Shown piece by piece: positions 34,583 to 46,091 of a stretch of DNA of 64,000 bases. Each line of letters opens with the position of its first letter. Within the stretch, counting starts at the first letter, position 1. The notes under the pieces were generated by a model, which was not told where the DNA came from, did no database searches, and was given only the letters and a program-made list of their open reading frames with translations. Position numbers and translations under genes: made by a program. The stretch is from Deinandra increscens subsp. villosa. Lineage: Eukaryota; Streptophyta; Magnoliopsida; Asterales; Asteraceae. The DNA is taken from contig JBCNJP010000024.1 of the NCBI GenBank assembly GCA_039602395.1, positions 1,319,594 through 1,383,593 on the forward strand, in the 5' to 3' direction.

Positions 34583-35977
34583 ATGTCGCACCCGCAAGGG
34601 TCTAGTTCCGGGACGCGCGGTCCCAAGAGGAGGCGTCGTGGTGATCCTGATGCACCGGTTCCGGTCCCCCCATTCAGGCGGAGGATCATAGGGTATTGGG
34701 GACCGGAGATTCTTCCGGAGGCGGACGTTCCGGCACCGCCGGTCGCGAGGAGGAATCATCAGCACCACTCGTTGCTGAGGTTCGAGCACGGGTCGCACGA
34801 GGAGCGACAGATGCGGAGATTCGTGGCGATGCCGTTGTTGCACCATAGGATGATCGACTGGGGTTTGTTGGCTCAGATTGGGCAGCTGGAGCGGATTAGG
34901 GGGTTAGTTACTGAGAGATGGAGGCGGGCGTTGAACCCGGATGACCACCAGTATGTCGAGCTTACTGTGGAGTTCTTATCTACTTTCCAGGTGGGTCCGG
35001 GGAAGTTTGGCGACGGGAACGCCCTGACATTCGCTTTAGGCCGTCGGACGCATCACATGAGTATTCCAGCGTTCGCGGTCTTGTCAGGGTTGTATTCGTA
35101 GGAGGAGGCTAAGGCGCCTGAGTTTGCGGAGCTGCCACGCGGGGTTTTCAGCCGAGCACACCCGCAGGGGGTTACTGACTTGCAGCACGCCGCATTTTGG
35201 GATGAGATTGGAGCGGTTCCTTATTTGGATAGTGTGATCGAGTCGCAGATCCGAGATCCTGTTATTAGATATATCCACAGGATAGTTGCGTGTACTATTC
35301 TCGGTCGCCGCTCTGGCATCGAGAAGTGCACGAAGTTGGATTTGGTGGTGCTGCGATCGATTGTTGGAGGTCATGACCTCAACATTGCTGGAGTCTTAGT
35401 TTCATCTTTTGCGAGGAGGACTTTAGGGACGGGCGTCCATCTGAGTATGGGGCCCTATGTGACTAGGTTGGCTAGGAGGTTAGGAGTGTTTGATGCTGGG
35501 AGGTATTTGGAGACTCATCTGACTATTGGGGCTGAGACGTCGCATTATGAGCTGGGTGATATGAGGTTGGCCAAGATGGTCACCATGACTGATCCACCGT
35601 AGTGGGAGGCTGTGAGAGATAGGGTTGTTGTAGGAGATGAGGCTGCTAGGACCGCGAGGCGGCATAGGATCTTACACCAGGTTAAGAGGCCGCTGAGGCA
35701 GAGACCAGAGAGACCGCCGAGGGCTGATCAGGTTACACTGGAGATGGTTCAGGAGACGGTGTTGGATTACGTGGATGTGCGTTTTGAGAGGATTGAGCGT
35801 GCTATGTGCTGCATGATGACCCATCAGGGTATGGCTATCCCTGATTTCTTTCAGGAGCCCGAGGGTGATGCTGGTGGAGATGATGGAGGTGATGATGAGA
35901 TGGCTGAGGGAGGAGATCCAGATGCAGGCCTTAGTGGAGCTGGTGGTGATGATGCTGGAGATGATGAGGAGGAGTAG
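34583..35977 (+). pseudogene. Athila ORF-1-like ORF in env position, element F (two in-frame TAG)
   Basis: The ATG at 34583 directly follows a splice-acceptor-like TTTCAGG. One frame runs to 35977 except for TAG at 35099-35101 and 35600-35602. It begins with a basic, Arg/Gly-rich region (GPKRRRRGDPD). Then comes the conserved domain of Athila/Arabidopsis retrotransposon ORF-1 proteins: DWGLLAQIG, YVELTVEFLSTF, SQIRDPVIRYIHR and LARRLGVFD. The tail is Asp/Gly-rich and acidic (35865-35977). Position after integrase is the env position, but I see no signal peptide or fusion peptide, and the C-terminus is not a membrane anchor. Confidence 0.82.
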
Positions 35978-37666
35978 GTGCTGTTCATGCTGATATCACT
36001 GCTACTACCGATCGGTTTTGTTTCTTTTACCCTTGTACTTTTTGGTTATTTTGTTTTCATTTGATCATGGTCTGTATGATATGATATTATATTGTAACTG
36101 GGGGTACTGTACGGGGTAACCGGTTGGGGTGGTTGTGTTTTCTTTTTGATTGTATATATGGCATGATGTGTTTGTTCTTTGGTAGCATTATGGTGAGATG
36201 TGAATCCATACATTCCTTCTTCCATCCGATTTCTGGAATTCACGATCTGTGCGAGAGGGTGTTGGACGACTTCCGAGGAGCTTTTCACGATGATATCAGG
36301 GGAGTGTGTTCCAACTTGTTCTTTTTATTTATTTATTTATTTTCTTTTTATTTTTGCATTTTATCTTTATTTTTATTTTTATTTTCACCGTTCGTGTCTG
36401 TATATTCGTTATGTGCGTGTTTCCTATCACATTGAGGGCAATGTCGATCTTAAGTGTGGGGGAGGGGGACAGGACGTCAGTTTTATTTTAAAGTTTTTGA
36501 AAAAAAAAAGTAAAAAACATCAAAAATCCAAAAAGATTTTGCAATTTTTGAGTCATTTTTAGTTTTTAGTGTTTGAGTCAAATCTGTTTTTGGGAAAATT
36601 GCCGGTACATGGAAAATGATAGTACAATTGGGAGTCGATTTTCAGAATAAAAATTAAGAAATAAATCAAGAAAGAAAGGGAAAAGTGGTAAGAAAAGGAG
36701 AGAATGGAAAATATATCTAATTTGTGATGTGTCGGTAGGCCCAGCTGATTTAGTAAAGCTTAATTATCCCTTGGTGTTTATTTTTGTATAAATATGTAAT
36801 TAAATTAGTCTGCTAGTGGGTTCCCATTTTAGGAGTTAGAGTAAGATTGAAACTGATAATTAGGAGGAAAAAGACCTTTTTAGATTAGAGACTTATATAT
36901 CCTCAGAATACCTGGCACGTTATGATCTTTTTGCGAAAGCAAATCCGAGAAATAACGGCGCCCCATCTTTTCCATATTTGAGCATATTAGGTAATAAATT
37001 GGTTAATAATTTTAGAGTGAAGGGACAAAATACTCACGTACAAACTAAGGATGGTTTCCCGTGGTGAGTGCCTCTGATGATGTTCCGGATCTCGCGGGCA
37101 AAACACTCACGTATGATTTCGGGGGTAAGACCTTGTGAAAGAATGCCTCTGATGATGTCCGTTGGTAAGTATAGTTAAAATTAACCAATTATGAAAAGAA
37201 AAAAAAGAGAAAAAAAAGAAAAGAAAATGAAAAAATATAGAAAGCAACAGTAGTTAAATAAATGCTCAACAACTTCATTCATCCATTTAAATCCATCATT
37301 CTTGGGATATATGAGTATCTAGTTTAACTAGGGTGGGGAAAATATAAATAATACATCTTTATTACCCTTTACTTTGACCGAATTTGAGTCGGGATTAGAT
37401 TAAGCTAGGACTTTCTGAATGTGGGACACATAGGCAGGTTGATACAAATGATTGGTAATTTATATAAACACCTTGGGGGCTCAAAGATCAGTGGTTGGGT
37501 TTAGTCGGACCGAAATATCGGCGATTGCAATTAGTATATATGAATACATGTTGGAATGTGGATTGAAAAAGGTTGATAATTTGAATTGTAAATGATTTTG
37601 AGTTGATTTCCCAATTATGATTCCATGGCAGTTTTTCCGAGACGGAAAAAGTCAAGTGTGGGGATG
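35978..37666 (+). other. 3' non-coding region of element F with internal and terminal purine tracts
   Basis: An internal purine tract 'taagtgtgggggaggggg' at about 36451-36468 resembles the terminal tract 'caagtgtggggatg' at 37653-37666. A direct repeat of about 60 bp with 73-bp period ('tactcacgta' to 'cctctgatgatgt') lies at 37027-37160. A purine-only-like run is at about 37195-37245. No coding potential beyond chance ORFs. Confidence 0.7.
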
Positions 37667-38793
37667 TGATGTTAGTCCAATGTGTCGTCATTATTGTGCT
37701 TAAGTTGTCTTATTTATTTATAATAATGGTTGGATTACGTTGCATTTTCACGGGTTTTATATTTTGATGTGCCAAGAGCTTAAAGAGCTAAAGTCTGGGT
37801 TTTTATGAAGAACTGGAAGCTGACTGGTACAGGGATCGAGAACCGAGCGGGAACGAGTGAAGACTTAGAAGAAATTGAAGAAAAGTTCCTGAGATCCAGA
37901 TCTGGGCGGTACGCCCAGAATAGAAGAAACCAGGGCGGTACGCCCTAAAGTGTAGAAAGCAACCGGAAGAAGAAATCCGGGCGGTACGCCCAGAATCCCA
38001 CAATTTGGGGCGGTACGCCCCGAATTGGCCGACAGAAGGAAATTAGGGTTTTGTTATTTAAACTTGTTTGTGAAGTTATTAGAGTAATCTTTCATCATTG
38101 TGCGACCAGAGGCTTAGGGTTTACGACTTTGAGCATTGTTTTGGAGCTTTTTGGGAGATTTCAATCATTCGGTACTTTAATTTAATGCAGTTTTTCATTA
38201 TGTCTTTGTTTGTTTCGTTAGCTATGTCCGGCTAATCACCACTAACCGCTTTTGGTGATTGGTTGGTGAAATCGTTTTATTCTTAATCAATTGCTTAACT
38301 AGTTGTTCCGGAATACATGCTACCGTTGAACACCCGCATGCTAAATTGTTTAATCTAACTAGTAACCTAGGGTTTTAGTGGTACACTGTTTAATGATCTA
38401 GCACTTTCTTGCGGCAGGACTAATCAGCCCATTAGAAATTTAGGTTATTAGGTCAAGGAGGCAATTGGGGGGCATGTCTATGTGTCACAGTTAAGTAATT
38501 AGGTTTTGCCTAGATCGGTAGCCAACCAGTATCCGAAAGTGGTTAGATTTGTCTCATTTGATAGTTCAATTAAGTTTTTAGTTCAAAGTTAGTTAAGTTG
38601 TTAGTTAATTCACCCAACAATTCAAAACAGCCAAGTGGCAATCTTAGGTAATTTTAGGTTAATTAGTAATTTCAGTTAATTTAGTAATCAATTAATCAAT
38701 TTCCACATATTCCCTAGGTTCGATACCCTAACTTCCACTACTACAAAATTAATCTAGGTTGGGGATTTGAAACGGCCTGACAAACCGTTATCA
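37667..38793 (+). repeat. 3' LTR of element F (1127 bp)
   Basis: Same length and ends as 20591-21717, about 98.5 % identical by eye (about 17 differences). It has four GGGCGGTACGCCC words at 37902-38020 and is followed by the target copy 'gtgtt' at 38794-38798. Confidence 0.95.
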
Positions 38794-38798
38794 GTGTT

Positions 38799-41040
38799 AG
38801 AGGGTGCTCAGTCATTGGGATATGAAGGAAAGTTCCCTCCCATTTTCAAGAAGCTGCTGCCACACTACTGGAGGTGTCTGGCACACTACCTGCAGAAGTC
38901 CTTCTTGGGGAAGAGGACAAGTTATGATCAGCTGAACAAGATGCATGGCACTGCATTTGTTGAACAGGCCTTGGACTGGAAATTCAACTTCTCCAAGATG
39001 ATGCTAATGGATTGGATTGGCAATGCTGACTTGAGCGCCAGAGAACAATTACTGATGACACCAAGATTTGTGCAGATGGTGGTAATGAAGAAATATCCCA
39101 TGATAGAAGAAAGGATTGAGAAGCTGGATATCAAGTTCATGGATAATGGAGTGTTCGGGTTGCAAACCCAAGACAGAAAAGGAAAGAATAGCTACCAAGG
39201 GAGGCTAGAATGGTCAAAAAAGGGTGCCTTTCCTGAAGTTCCAAGGGAACAAGACCAAGAAGAAACTGATTCTGAGCCTGAAGTGCATCCGGTGAATGCG
39301 TCACTTGCAGAAGACCATGATGTGACTGCAACTGTTCCAGTAAATGTTCAAGAAGAAGTGGAGAATATCCCGTCTGATGAAGAAAATATGATGCATGACA
39401 TCTTTCCTGAACATGAGAACATAAGTGATGACATCTATGGGGATCTGGGGCCCATTAGCCTCAAGAGAACAAGAAATGACTTAAACTCCTCGTGTAGCAG
39501 TGGGTCAGTTCCACAAGAGTTGGATGCTTAATTTGAAGTGGAGGATGTTCAAGTAGAGCCAATTCCTGTGCGTGAGCCATCACCAAGGAAGAAGTCAGAT
39601 CCCAGAGCCATCAGGTTTAAATTCCAGAAAACTACCTCAAGCCTGATGGTATTTGAACCTACACATGCCAATGCACAAAATGTTGATGCATCTGAACCTA
39701 CCATTGAAAAGAGCACACCCCAGGCTGATCGTCAGGTTGATGTACCAGAATCAACTCCCATACAGACTGAAAGTCCTCTTCTAAATGAACATAGCCCAGT
39801 TCATGAAGAAAGGCAATTTCTGGAGGTTGACAACACTTTTGTTGAACCCAGTCCAGTAAGAGTAAACTTATCTACTGTGTCAAGTCAGCCACCAACGATT
39901 CCAAGCTTCCGACCTTTTCAAGCTGCTGTGGGAGCATCTAATCTCCCAATTGAGATGAGGTTAAGTGCTGATCCTCAAATTAATTATCTTATGTCTCAAA
40001 ACAGAATTCGTGAAAATGAGACAAAAGCACTTAAAAATGAAAACAAGACTTTAAAAGAGAACGAGGCTGCTAACAAGCTAAGGCTTAAGTTCTTGTATGA
40101 AACCTTGATGGATCTGAAGAAGAAATATTCGGAGTTGAAAGGTGTTGTTGAGTCAAAAGCATCTGGTGACCATGGTCAAAGCTCATCTCAAGGAATTCAA
40201 GATGTAAGTGCAATACATGAAGATGGTGATGACACAATTGAGATGTCTGAGTATGTTCGTGGTGGAAGATTTGTTTCAAAGGTTCCTGAAGGTCAAGTCA
40301 ATTGGTTCAGAGAATTCTTCAGAGGTCCTACCCCTATGCTGTACTCCATAGATGTGGGAGAGAGTGAATTAGACAAGAAGGGGAGCCGAGAACCAATTCT
40401 GTGTTGGTTTTATGATGCTGAAAAGGAATTATTTGCTATGGTAAGAGATGGATATAGTCCAGTCGAGTACTACCGATCAAGAGGTCAATTCCACTCATGG
40501 ACTGAAACAGAGTTGAGAAACTTGCTGAGGGCACCATTCATTGAGAGGTGGAACAATAATCATGGTAATCTGGTTCGCAACAATTTGATAGCTCAGATGG
40601 AGGAAAACTTTGCAAACTTTGATCTGAAGGCTGCAAAGTGGGTTGAAACCGGAACAGATCCTATCACCGATGAGCCAATTGGTGAAATGAGGTGTCCTCC
40701 CACCAAACGAACCCGAGTTATCAACATGCTCGATGAAATAGAAGACCATACGCTTGTAAAGAATTTTGATAGCTGGTATTATGATCCTACAACGTATGAG
40801 GTGGTGGTTGTGTGCAAGAAGATGAGAGGGTTCCGCATGTATGATCCCATTGATTTGCTGAGATTCGGAGAGAATGATATCGAGCTCCTGGCATCTCGTC
40901 CAATACTTGGTGATGAACATGACATGGAGAATGCTATACGGGTGGGTATGTTTCATGGCACAGCAAATCTAATTGTGGAGAAAGGTTGGTGGTCAAGGAA
41001 AGAAGCTCATACGTTCAAATTTGATTTATGTCTTCCTTAG
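38799..41040 (+). pseudogene. Env-like ORF of element D, 3' part
   Basis: Continues from 20590 after F and one target copy. It begins with LEGAQSLGYEGKFPPIF and the block HYWRCLAHYLQKSF, matching MGYEGG..EWRYIAHVFISC in G. An in-frame TAA at 39529-39531 interrupts it; the same frame then runs to TAG at 41038-41040. The middle is acidic and Pro/Ser-rich with a predicted coiled coil near 39990-40150. The C-terminal part has a further conserved domain. It resembles, from memory, Asteraceae ORFs often labelled 'synaptobrevin, longin-like', a name I doubt. Confidence 0.82.
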
Positions 41041-41060
41041 ACAGTCTAATGGTTCATGCG

Positions 41061-41070
41061 CAGGGGAAGA
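41061..41070 (+). other. Polypurine tract of element D
   Basis: 'caggggaaga' directly precedes the 3' LTR start at 41072 and would prime plus-strand DNA. A very similar tract lies internally at 18319-18331. Confidence 0.85.
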
Positions 41071-41071
41071 T

Positions 41072-41472
41072 TGTTGGGCTATACATTTGAGGCATGAACA
41101 TTAGATGTGGGCTTACTTGTTAATGGGCTTGGTGTTCACGATTTGGGCTTAGAGAGTTCACGATTTGGCTTGCTTGGGCCGGCTCCTATGGGTTTATGAT
41201 TAAACTTTAGGGTTTTGTAATGGATACTATATAAACCCATAGTGTTTATGATTCGCCTAGCTTGTGGGATTACGATGTTGGCTTTCTCTCATTGTATACG
41301 ATCGGTTTCATTAGCTCAAGAAAGTTTGTGTTTCATTCAAGATTTGATCTTTGTTGTTTGTCACTTCATCAAATCTCTTTCATCTACTTTCTTCTTCAAT
41401 CAATCACTTACGAGGATTCCGCACTCGTTTGTGATATCAATATCGTGTTTTGGTAAATTTTCTGGACCTACA
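41072..41472 (+). repeat. 3' LTR of element D (401 bp)
   Basis: Same length as the 5' LTR with about nine differences; ends CCTACA instead of CCAACA. Followed by 'ctaaa', the right target copy (left copy 'ctaac'). Confidence 0.93.
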
Positions 41473-43002
41473 CTAAAAACTTTTGTGAAGATACTTGTTT
41501 ATACCTGATGGAAATCTCAAAATTTTGAATTTTTAGTGATGCTTCAATAAATACTGAAAAATTGAAGAATATTCCAAAAATTTGAAAAAATAAATAAAAA
41601 TCATGAAAATTAGAATCGAGCAATTCCCAACAACTTTTGTAAAGGCACTTGATGGGTACTTGATGCTAAGCACAAAATCTTTGCAATTTTGCAATGGTTA
41701 AATAAACTTTGAAAAAGAAAATAAAATTTTTTTTGGTTTTTGGTTGGACAAACTATATGGAAAATGATATTATTCTGGTCTTGTGATCTGACCATAGGAT
41801 ATGATCCAATCGATCAGCAATTCTATCATTCGATGTCTACCTCGGCAAACTGAGAAATAGACAAATCTTGTGATTACACACTTAAAAGCAATGAAATTGT
41901 GGACCTTAAGTCAAAACAGTTGGTAAAATCCTTTAAATCTGCTTAAGTCTAAGTTAAGTAGGTCAACCAACACACTCGAGTATTTCTTTTACGGAAAGTG
42001 CTGATTTCAAACATTCAATAAGTGTGATCCATCACACATACACCAATAAGTGTGAATTATCACACATCCATCAATAAGTGATAAATATCTCACCTCCATC
42101 CATTAACCGTGTCACATCTGCTGAGGAAACTCTGACCTTGTGTTCACGCGTCCCATCATTATCATTGAAAATATTCCATGACACATCTGCTGAGGAAACT
42201 CTGACCTTGTGTTCACATGAATCAAAATATACATCCATTTTGAAATCAGTACTTCCCTCTAAAGAAATATGGGGTAGAAATTCCATATGTATGTTGTGCA
42301 TGTCTGAAGTGCTAAATAGACAACGCTAGGAAGACTGTTGACTTGGTGGCAAAAAAGGTAAACACAATCTTCATTAAACCGGACTAAAACATGATAAATG
42401 ACATCACAGTGATTTTGCTGAAAATTGCCTTTCTTGAGCTTAAGTGGATACCAATACTGATAATCTGACTTAGGTTACTGAATCTGTGAGGTGATTTGAT
42501 TTATAAGTGTATGTGATCACGTAATTGACCGGTTTGATTCTTAACATAGTCCAACCATTACTGAGCAAAAATATGAAAAATTTATTCAAATAACTGGAAG
42601 TTGCCAGAAAATAAGGCATTAACTGTGCAAATGAAAGCAGTATGCTTTGATATAACCAAATTTGTCAAATTTGAGGTCCATTTGCAGTTGAAGTCAAAAT
42701 CAACCGTTTGGTAAGTTTAGGCTGGCCTGACTCAAGTTAATCTGTTTTACTAAGGTTTGGGTCAAGTATGTGAAATTTAAAATATTTCTGACTCAAAATG
42801 GTGATTTTAACATGTGTATGCACTTAGAAAAATTCTATATTTCCAAAATTTCCCTTGATGATTTCACTAGGTTTTTGCAACTCACTGAGTTTACAACTGT
42901 GTATTTTTCATTGTTGTTGCTTCGAGTGTTCTCAATTTGGTTGAAATTTGTACCTAAATCAGAAGATTTCAAAAAAATAACGTGCTGTTAAAATTTTTCC
43001 TG
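41473..43002 (+). other. Post-pol region of element C (right of D) with short repeats
   Basis: Homology across D shows this is C. Three 'caataagtg' units with complementary GTGTGAT/ATCACAC pairs lie at about 42016-42095. A perfect 35-bp direct repeat is at 42113-42147 and 42182-42216. No coding potential is seen. Confidence 0.65.
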
Positions 43003-43295
43003 TTGGCGATCTCGGGATCACCTTTGGAGATTTCATAAGACCAAGTCTCTGGTCTTGGCGATTTCGCCTAAATACTCTTGGCGATCTCGAGTTCACCTTT
43101 GGCGATTTCATAAGACCAAGTCTCTGGTCTTGGCGAATTTGCCTAAATACTCTTGGTGATCTCGAGTTCCTCAGGGTTCTCTTGGCGATTTCCCCTAAGG
43201 CTTGGCGATTTCTCCTAAAGTCTTGGCGATCTCGCTATAAGGAAATTTCTCTTTGCCAAGCTCGGTGTTAATAGAACTTGTCCTTAGCGACTTCG
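43003..43295 (+). repeat. 75-bp tandem repeat of TTGGCGAT words, upstream of C's internal promoter
   Basis: Two full 75-bp units (43003-43077 and 43078-43152) and a degenerate third with extra 'cttggcgattt' words up to about 43295. They lie directly upstream of a TATA-like box at 43343. Confidence 0.85.
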
Positions 43296-43342
43296 CCTCC
43301 TTCCGGTTATTGAAGCCCTAGGTTTGTTTTCGAGCTCGCCTG

Positions 43343-43713
43343 CATAAATAAAAGGGGAGGTTCATTGTTTTGTTTTCATTCCACCCATTCAAACACAAGT
43401 CTACTCTCCCTCCTCTCACTTCGACCCATCAGCGTACCACCACCACTCTCATCCGACGCCGATTCCGTCTCCATTCGTCATATCAGTTAGCGATTCTTGC
43501 AGATAGGGTTGCCTCACACACCCTTCTCTCATTCACAGGTTTGATTTCACCTTTGATTAGGGTTTCTTGGAGGATTATTGGTTCGGTTAAAGTTTTTGAG
43601 GCCGAAGGTTTTTCTAGGTTTATTAGGGTTCTTAATTTTTCCAATTTTTTTTGTTGATTACACAGACTTTGGCACCTAACTACGGTCTTTAATTCAATTG
43701 CGAGATCTTACAG
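43343..43713 (+). promoter_or_regulatory. TATA-like box and leader upstream of C's env-like ORF
   Basis: CATAAATAAAAGG at 43343-43355 is followed by a C/T-rich leader like a plant 5' UTR. A donor 'cttacag|gtaatt' is at 43713/43714. Inferred from arrangement shared with D, E and G. Confidence 0.5.
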
Positions 43714-46091
43714 GTAATTTAATGCATCTCTTTCATCAAAATTTTGAACTTTTATTTGACCTTGAACAGGGGTAGGTTACGGTCATCAATATGTGTTCTT
43801 GATATCACATAAGAAATTTGTTAGGTTCGGCTCCTTGATGGTGATTGAATCGTGTATAAATGAATAGTCTTCATTCATGGGTGCTTGAGTCTCACTACAA
43901 ATTTGTTTCAATCAAGAACAGGGGCAGTAATCTTCAATAAATTGAGAGCTGGGGTTTACAATTTTGTGTTTGTTTAGAATCCAAATCAGTTGAGAAAGTT
44001 AACAGTGATGCAAACTTAATAAATTGATTGAGATTTATTGCTAGCTCTATACTGTGGAACTTGAAATTGATCTTGTAGTCTTGTCTAAATAATCCACTAT
44101 TAATCTCTCAGTTTATAAAAATTATAAACAATGAATGAGATAGTTTGATCATGTTTGTTCCAGAAACTCCAATGTGATGCATTAGGATGTTTCAAAATGC
44201 ATTCCGGGTCTCAAAAGCTTCAATATTGAAAGCTAAACTAGACTTTGTCAAAGTTTGACCCGTTTGGAAATAAACTGAAATTTTTGAAAAGAAACAAAAC
44301 AATGAGTTTAGTGGACGGTTTTAGTCCTAGATGGGATAAAATTGGATTTAAATCTAATCATTTGGTTCAAATGATGAAATTTTCTCAAATTTGTCTGTTT
44401 GACCTAATTGGACTTTAAGTATGACAAACTCACTCCAATAAGAGTCAATTGACTCATATAACTTTATGAAGAGAATTATTGACATGAAATGGTAACATTG
44501 TTGCTTTTGTGTTGCTTTAATAATAAAATTGACCAAATTGACAACATAGAGGCTACTTTTGACCATTTTGTTAAATTTCTTCCTTCAATTGAATTCCACT
44601 GGATATGCAGCTTTAATTGGTGAAAATAAGTCAAGTTTTGGACTTTGACTTGTCTAACATAGGTTTGAACTCAATGTAGGTTAAATCTGCAATGTTTGAC
44701 TAGTCTTAACTTGATTATTGACAATTGCATGCATAGTTGACTTTTTAGGTCAAATCTTGTGAAATGCTCACATGTTTAATGAACTTGACCCTATTTAGGC
44801 TGTGTGTGGATTCCAATCAAGTGTTTTAACAATTTTTTCCTGATTTAATAACAAATTCTGTCCAGAAACACTACAAGATCTTCTTGTCTCTTATATTGAT
44901 CTTAGCTCAAAGTAGATCATCAAAGAGGTATGTTTCTTGAAATATTGGCAAATCTTGATATATACTTGTTGAGCTACACAGGGGCAATTCATTAAACTCA
45001 TTCAATTAGCTTGAATAACATTAGTCAATTTCTAATCAGTTTATGATTGATCACAAACAGGATCAAGCTTTGAAACGGTTGATTTCTAGAAATATCTGAA
45101 TTAGATCTTAGTAAACATTAGATCTTCTTTGACGTATGTCTTCTGATCTCAAATAAACTATTGGAAATTTGAGTTCTGTCCATTCAATTGGATTGTTCTA
45201 CGTACTGACTATGGAATAACTCAATAAACTTCATGAAATATGACTTAGCATGCTAAATGAAATGACATGCATATTAGTCATTATCTTATGAATCTTTATC
45301 TTTTATTCTACAAAAATGGTTAGGTTTGGAACTATTTGATGCTCATATCTGATATTAAATGCTTCTTGTTCCTTTACTTAACTTTGTTTGACTTTGGTTA
45401 TGTGGTTTCAGCATGTCAGAACTTCATGCATGTATCATGATTCATCATTTGACATCCTGTATATGATTATGTGAAAATATTTCACATTGCTCCCGTACAA
45501 GTAGTTAAATAGAATATATGTGTTAATAAGTGTCTCAAGCTGCTCAGATCATGTTGAATTAAGAAAATATGATTCAAGAATCCTGTTTGATCCCAAAATC
45601 AATAATATCAAATTGTGGAAAGCACAGGTTTAGGGGGAATCACTTCTTGATTCCTTCTTGAGCCCATTGAGTCATTTGGGTAAAAATGTCAACTTTTTAA
45701 CTAAAGTCAACTCATTTGAGTGATACTTTCCCAAACCTTCTCAAACTATGTCACAATTTGCCATTACTTAAACTTTTCATAAAAATAAAACTCAAACAAG
45801 TATTCTTGAGTCAAAACTTACTTAATTCTTCTCCAAAGTCAACTTTTCAATAAAACTACTATTTCAAGGGAAATTGCTAGTATTTGGGTCATAATCACTG
45901 ACAACATCAGTTAAACTGAATTGATTGTCTGTGAAGAAATTTGAGTCTATACATTAAGTAAACTTCCTTTATATCTTTGTAACTTAAATGGAAAGCTCTG
46001 TCACTATCACAAATCTAGTGTGCCATGACATTCATTTAACTTGTCAAATTTGACGTAATTATGTTGTTTCTTATGTGCAGAAGGCTCCCAG
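43714..46091 (+). other. Intron-like non-coding region before C's env-like ORF
   Basis: AT-rich, with no coding potential. It ends with the acceptor-like 'cttatgtgcag' (46080) and 'cccag' (46091), directly before ATGGG. It is much longer (about 2.4 kb) than the equivalent in D (562 bp) or G (594 bp), so it may hide an old insertion, but I find no borders. Confidence 0.45.

Larger units (their letters stand above)
20591..38793 (+). mobile_element. Element F: Athila-type Ty3/gypsy retrotransposon (18.2 kb, contains G)
   Basis: LTRs of 1127 bp at 20591-21717 and 37667-38793, each TGATGTTAG to GTTATCA, differ at about 17 positions by eye. The primer site is for tRNA-Asp, typical of Athila. Order: gag, protease, RT, RNase H, integrase, an Athila-type ORF in the env position, polypurine tract, LTR. 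Several stops and frameshifts make the coding part defective. Element G lies between integrase and the env-position ORF, on the other strand. Confidence 0.95.
15556..41472 (+). mobile_element. Element D: Ty1/copia with env-like ORF, lacking gag, protease and integrase
   Basis: Two 401-bp LTRs (15556-15956 and 41072-41472) begin TGTTGGGC and end with a CA dinucleotide; I count about nine differences. The target duplication is 'ctaac' on the left and 'ctaaa' on the right, one mismatch. The internal part holds a primer site, a repeat-rich leader, RT-RNase H only, a post-pol region, an env-like ORF and a polypurine tract. The Athila-type element F is inserted in the env-like ORF. Loss of gag, protease and integrase makes it dependent on other elements. 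Confidence 0.9.

Noticed and set aside
43370..43657. ORF of 95 residues in C's second leader
   Set aside because: Lies in a C/T-rich leader before a splice donor; it reads like untranslated sequence and has no recognisable domain.
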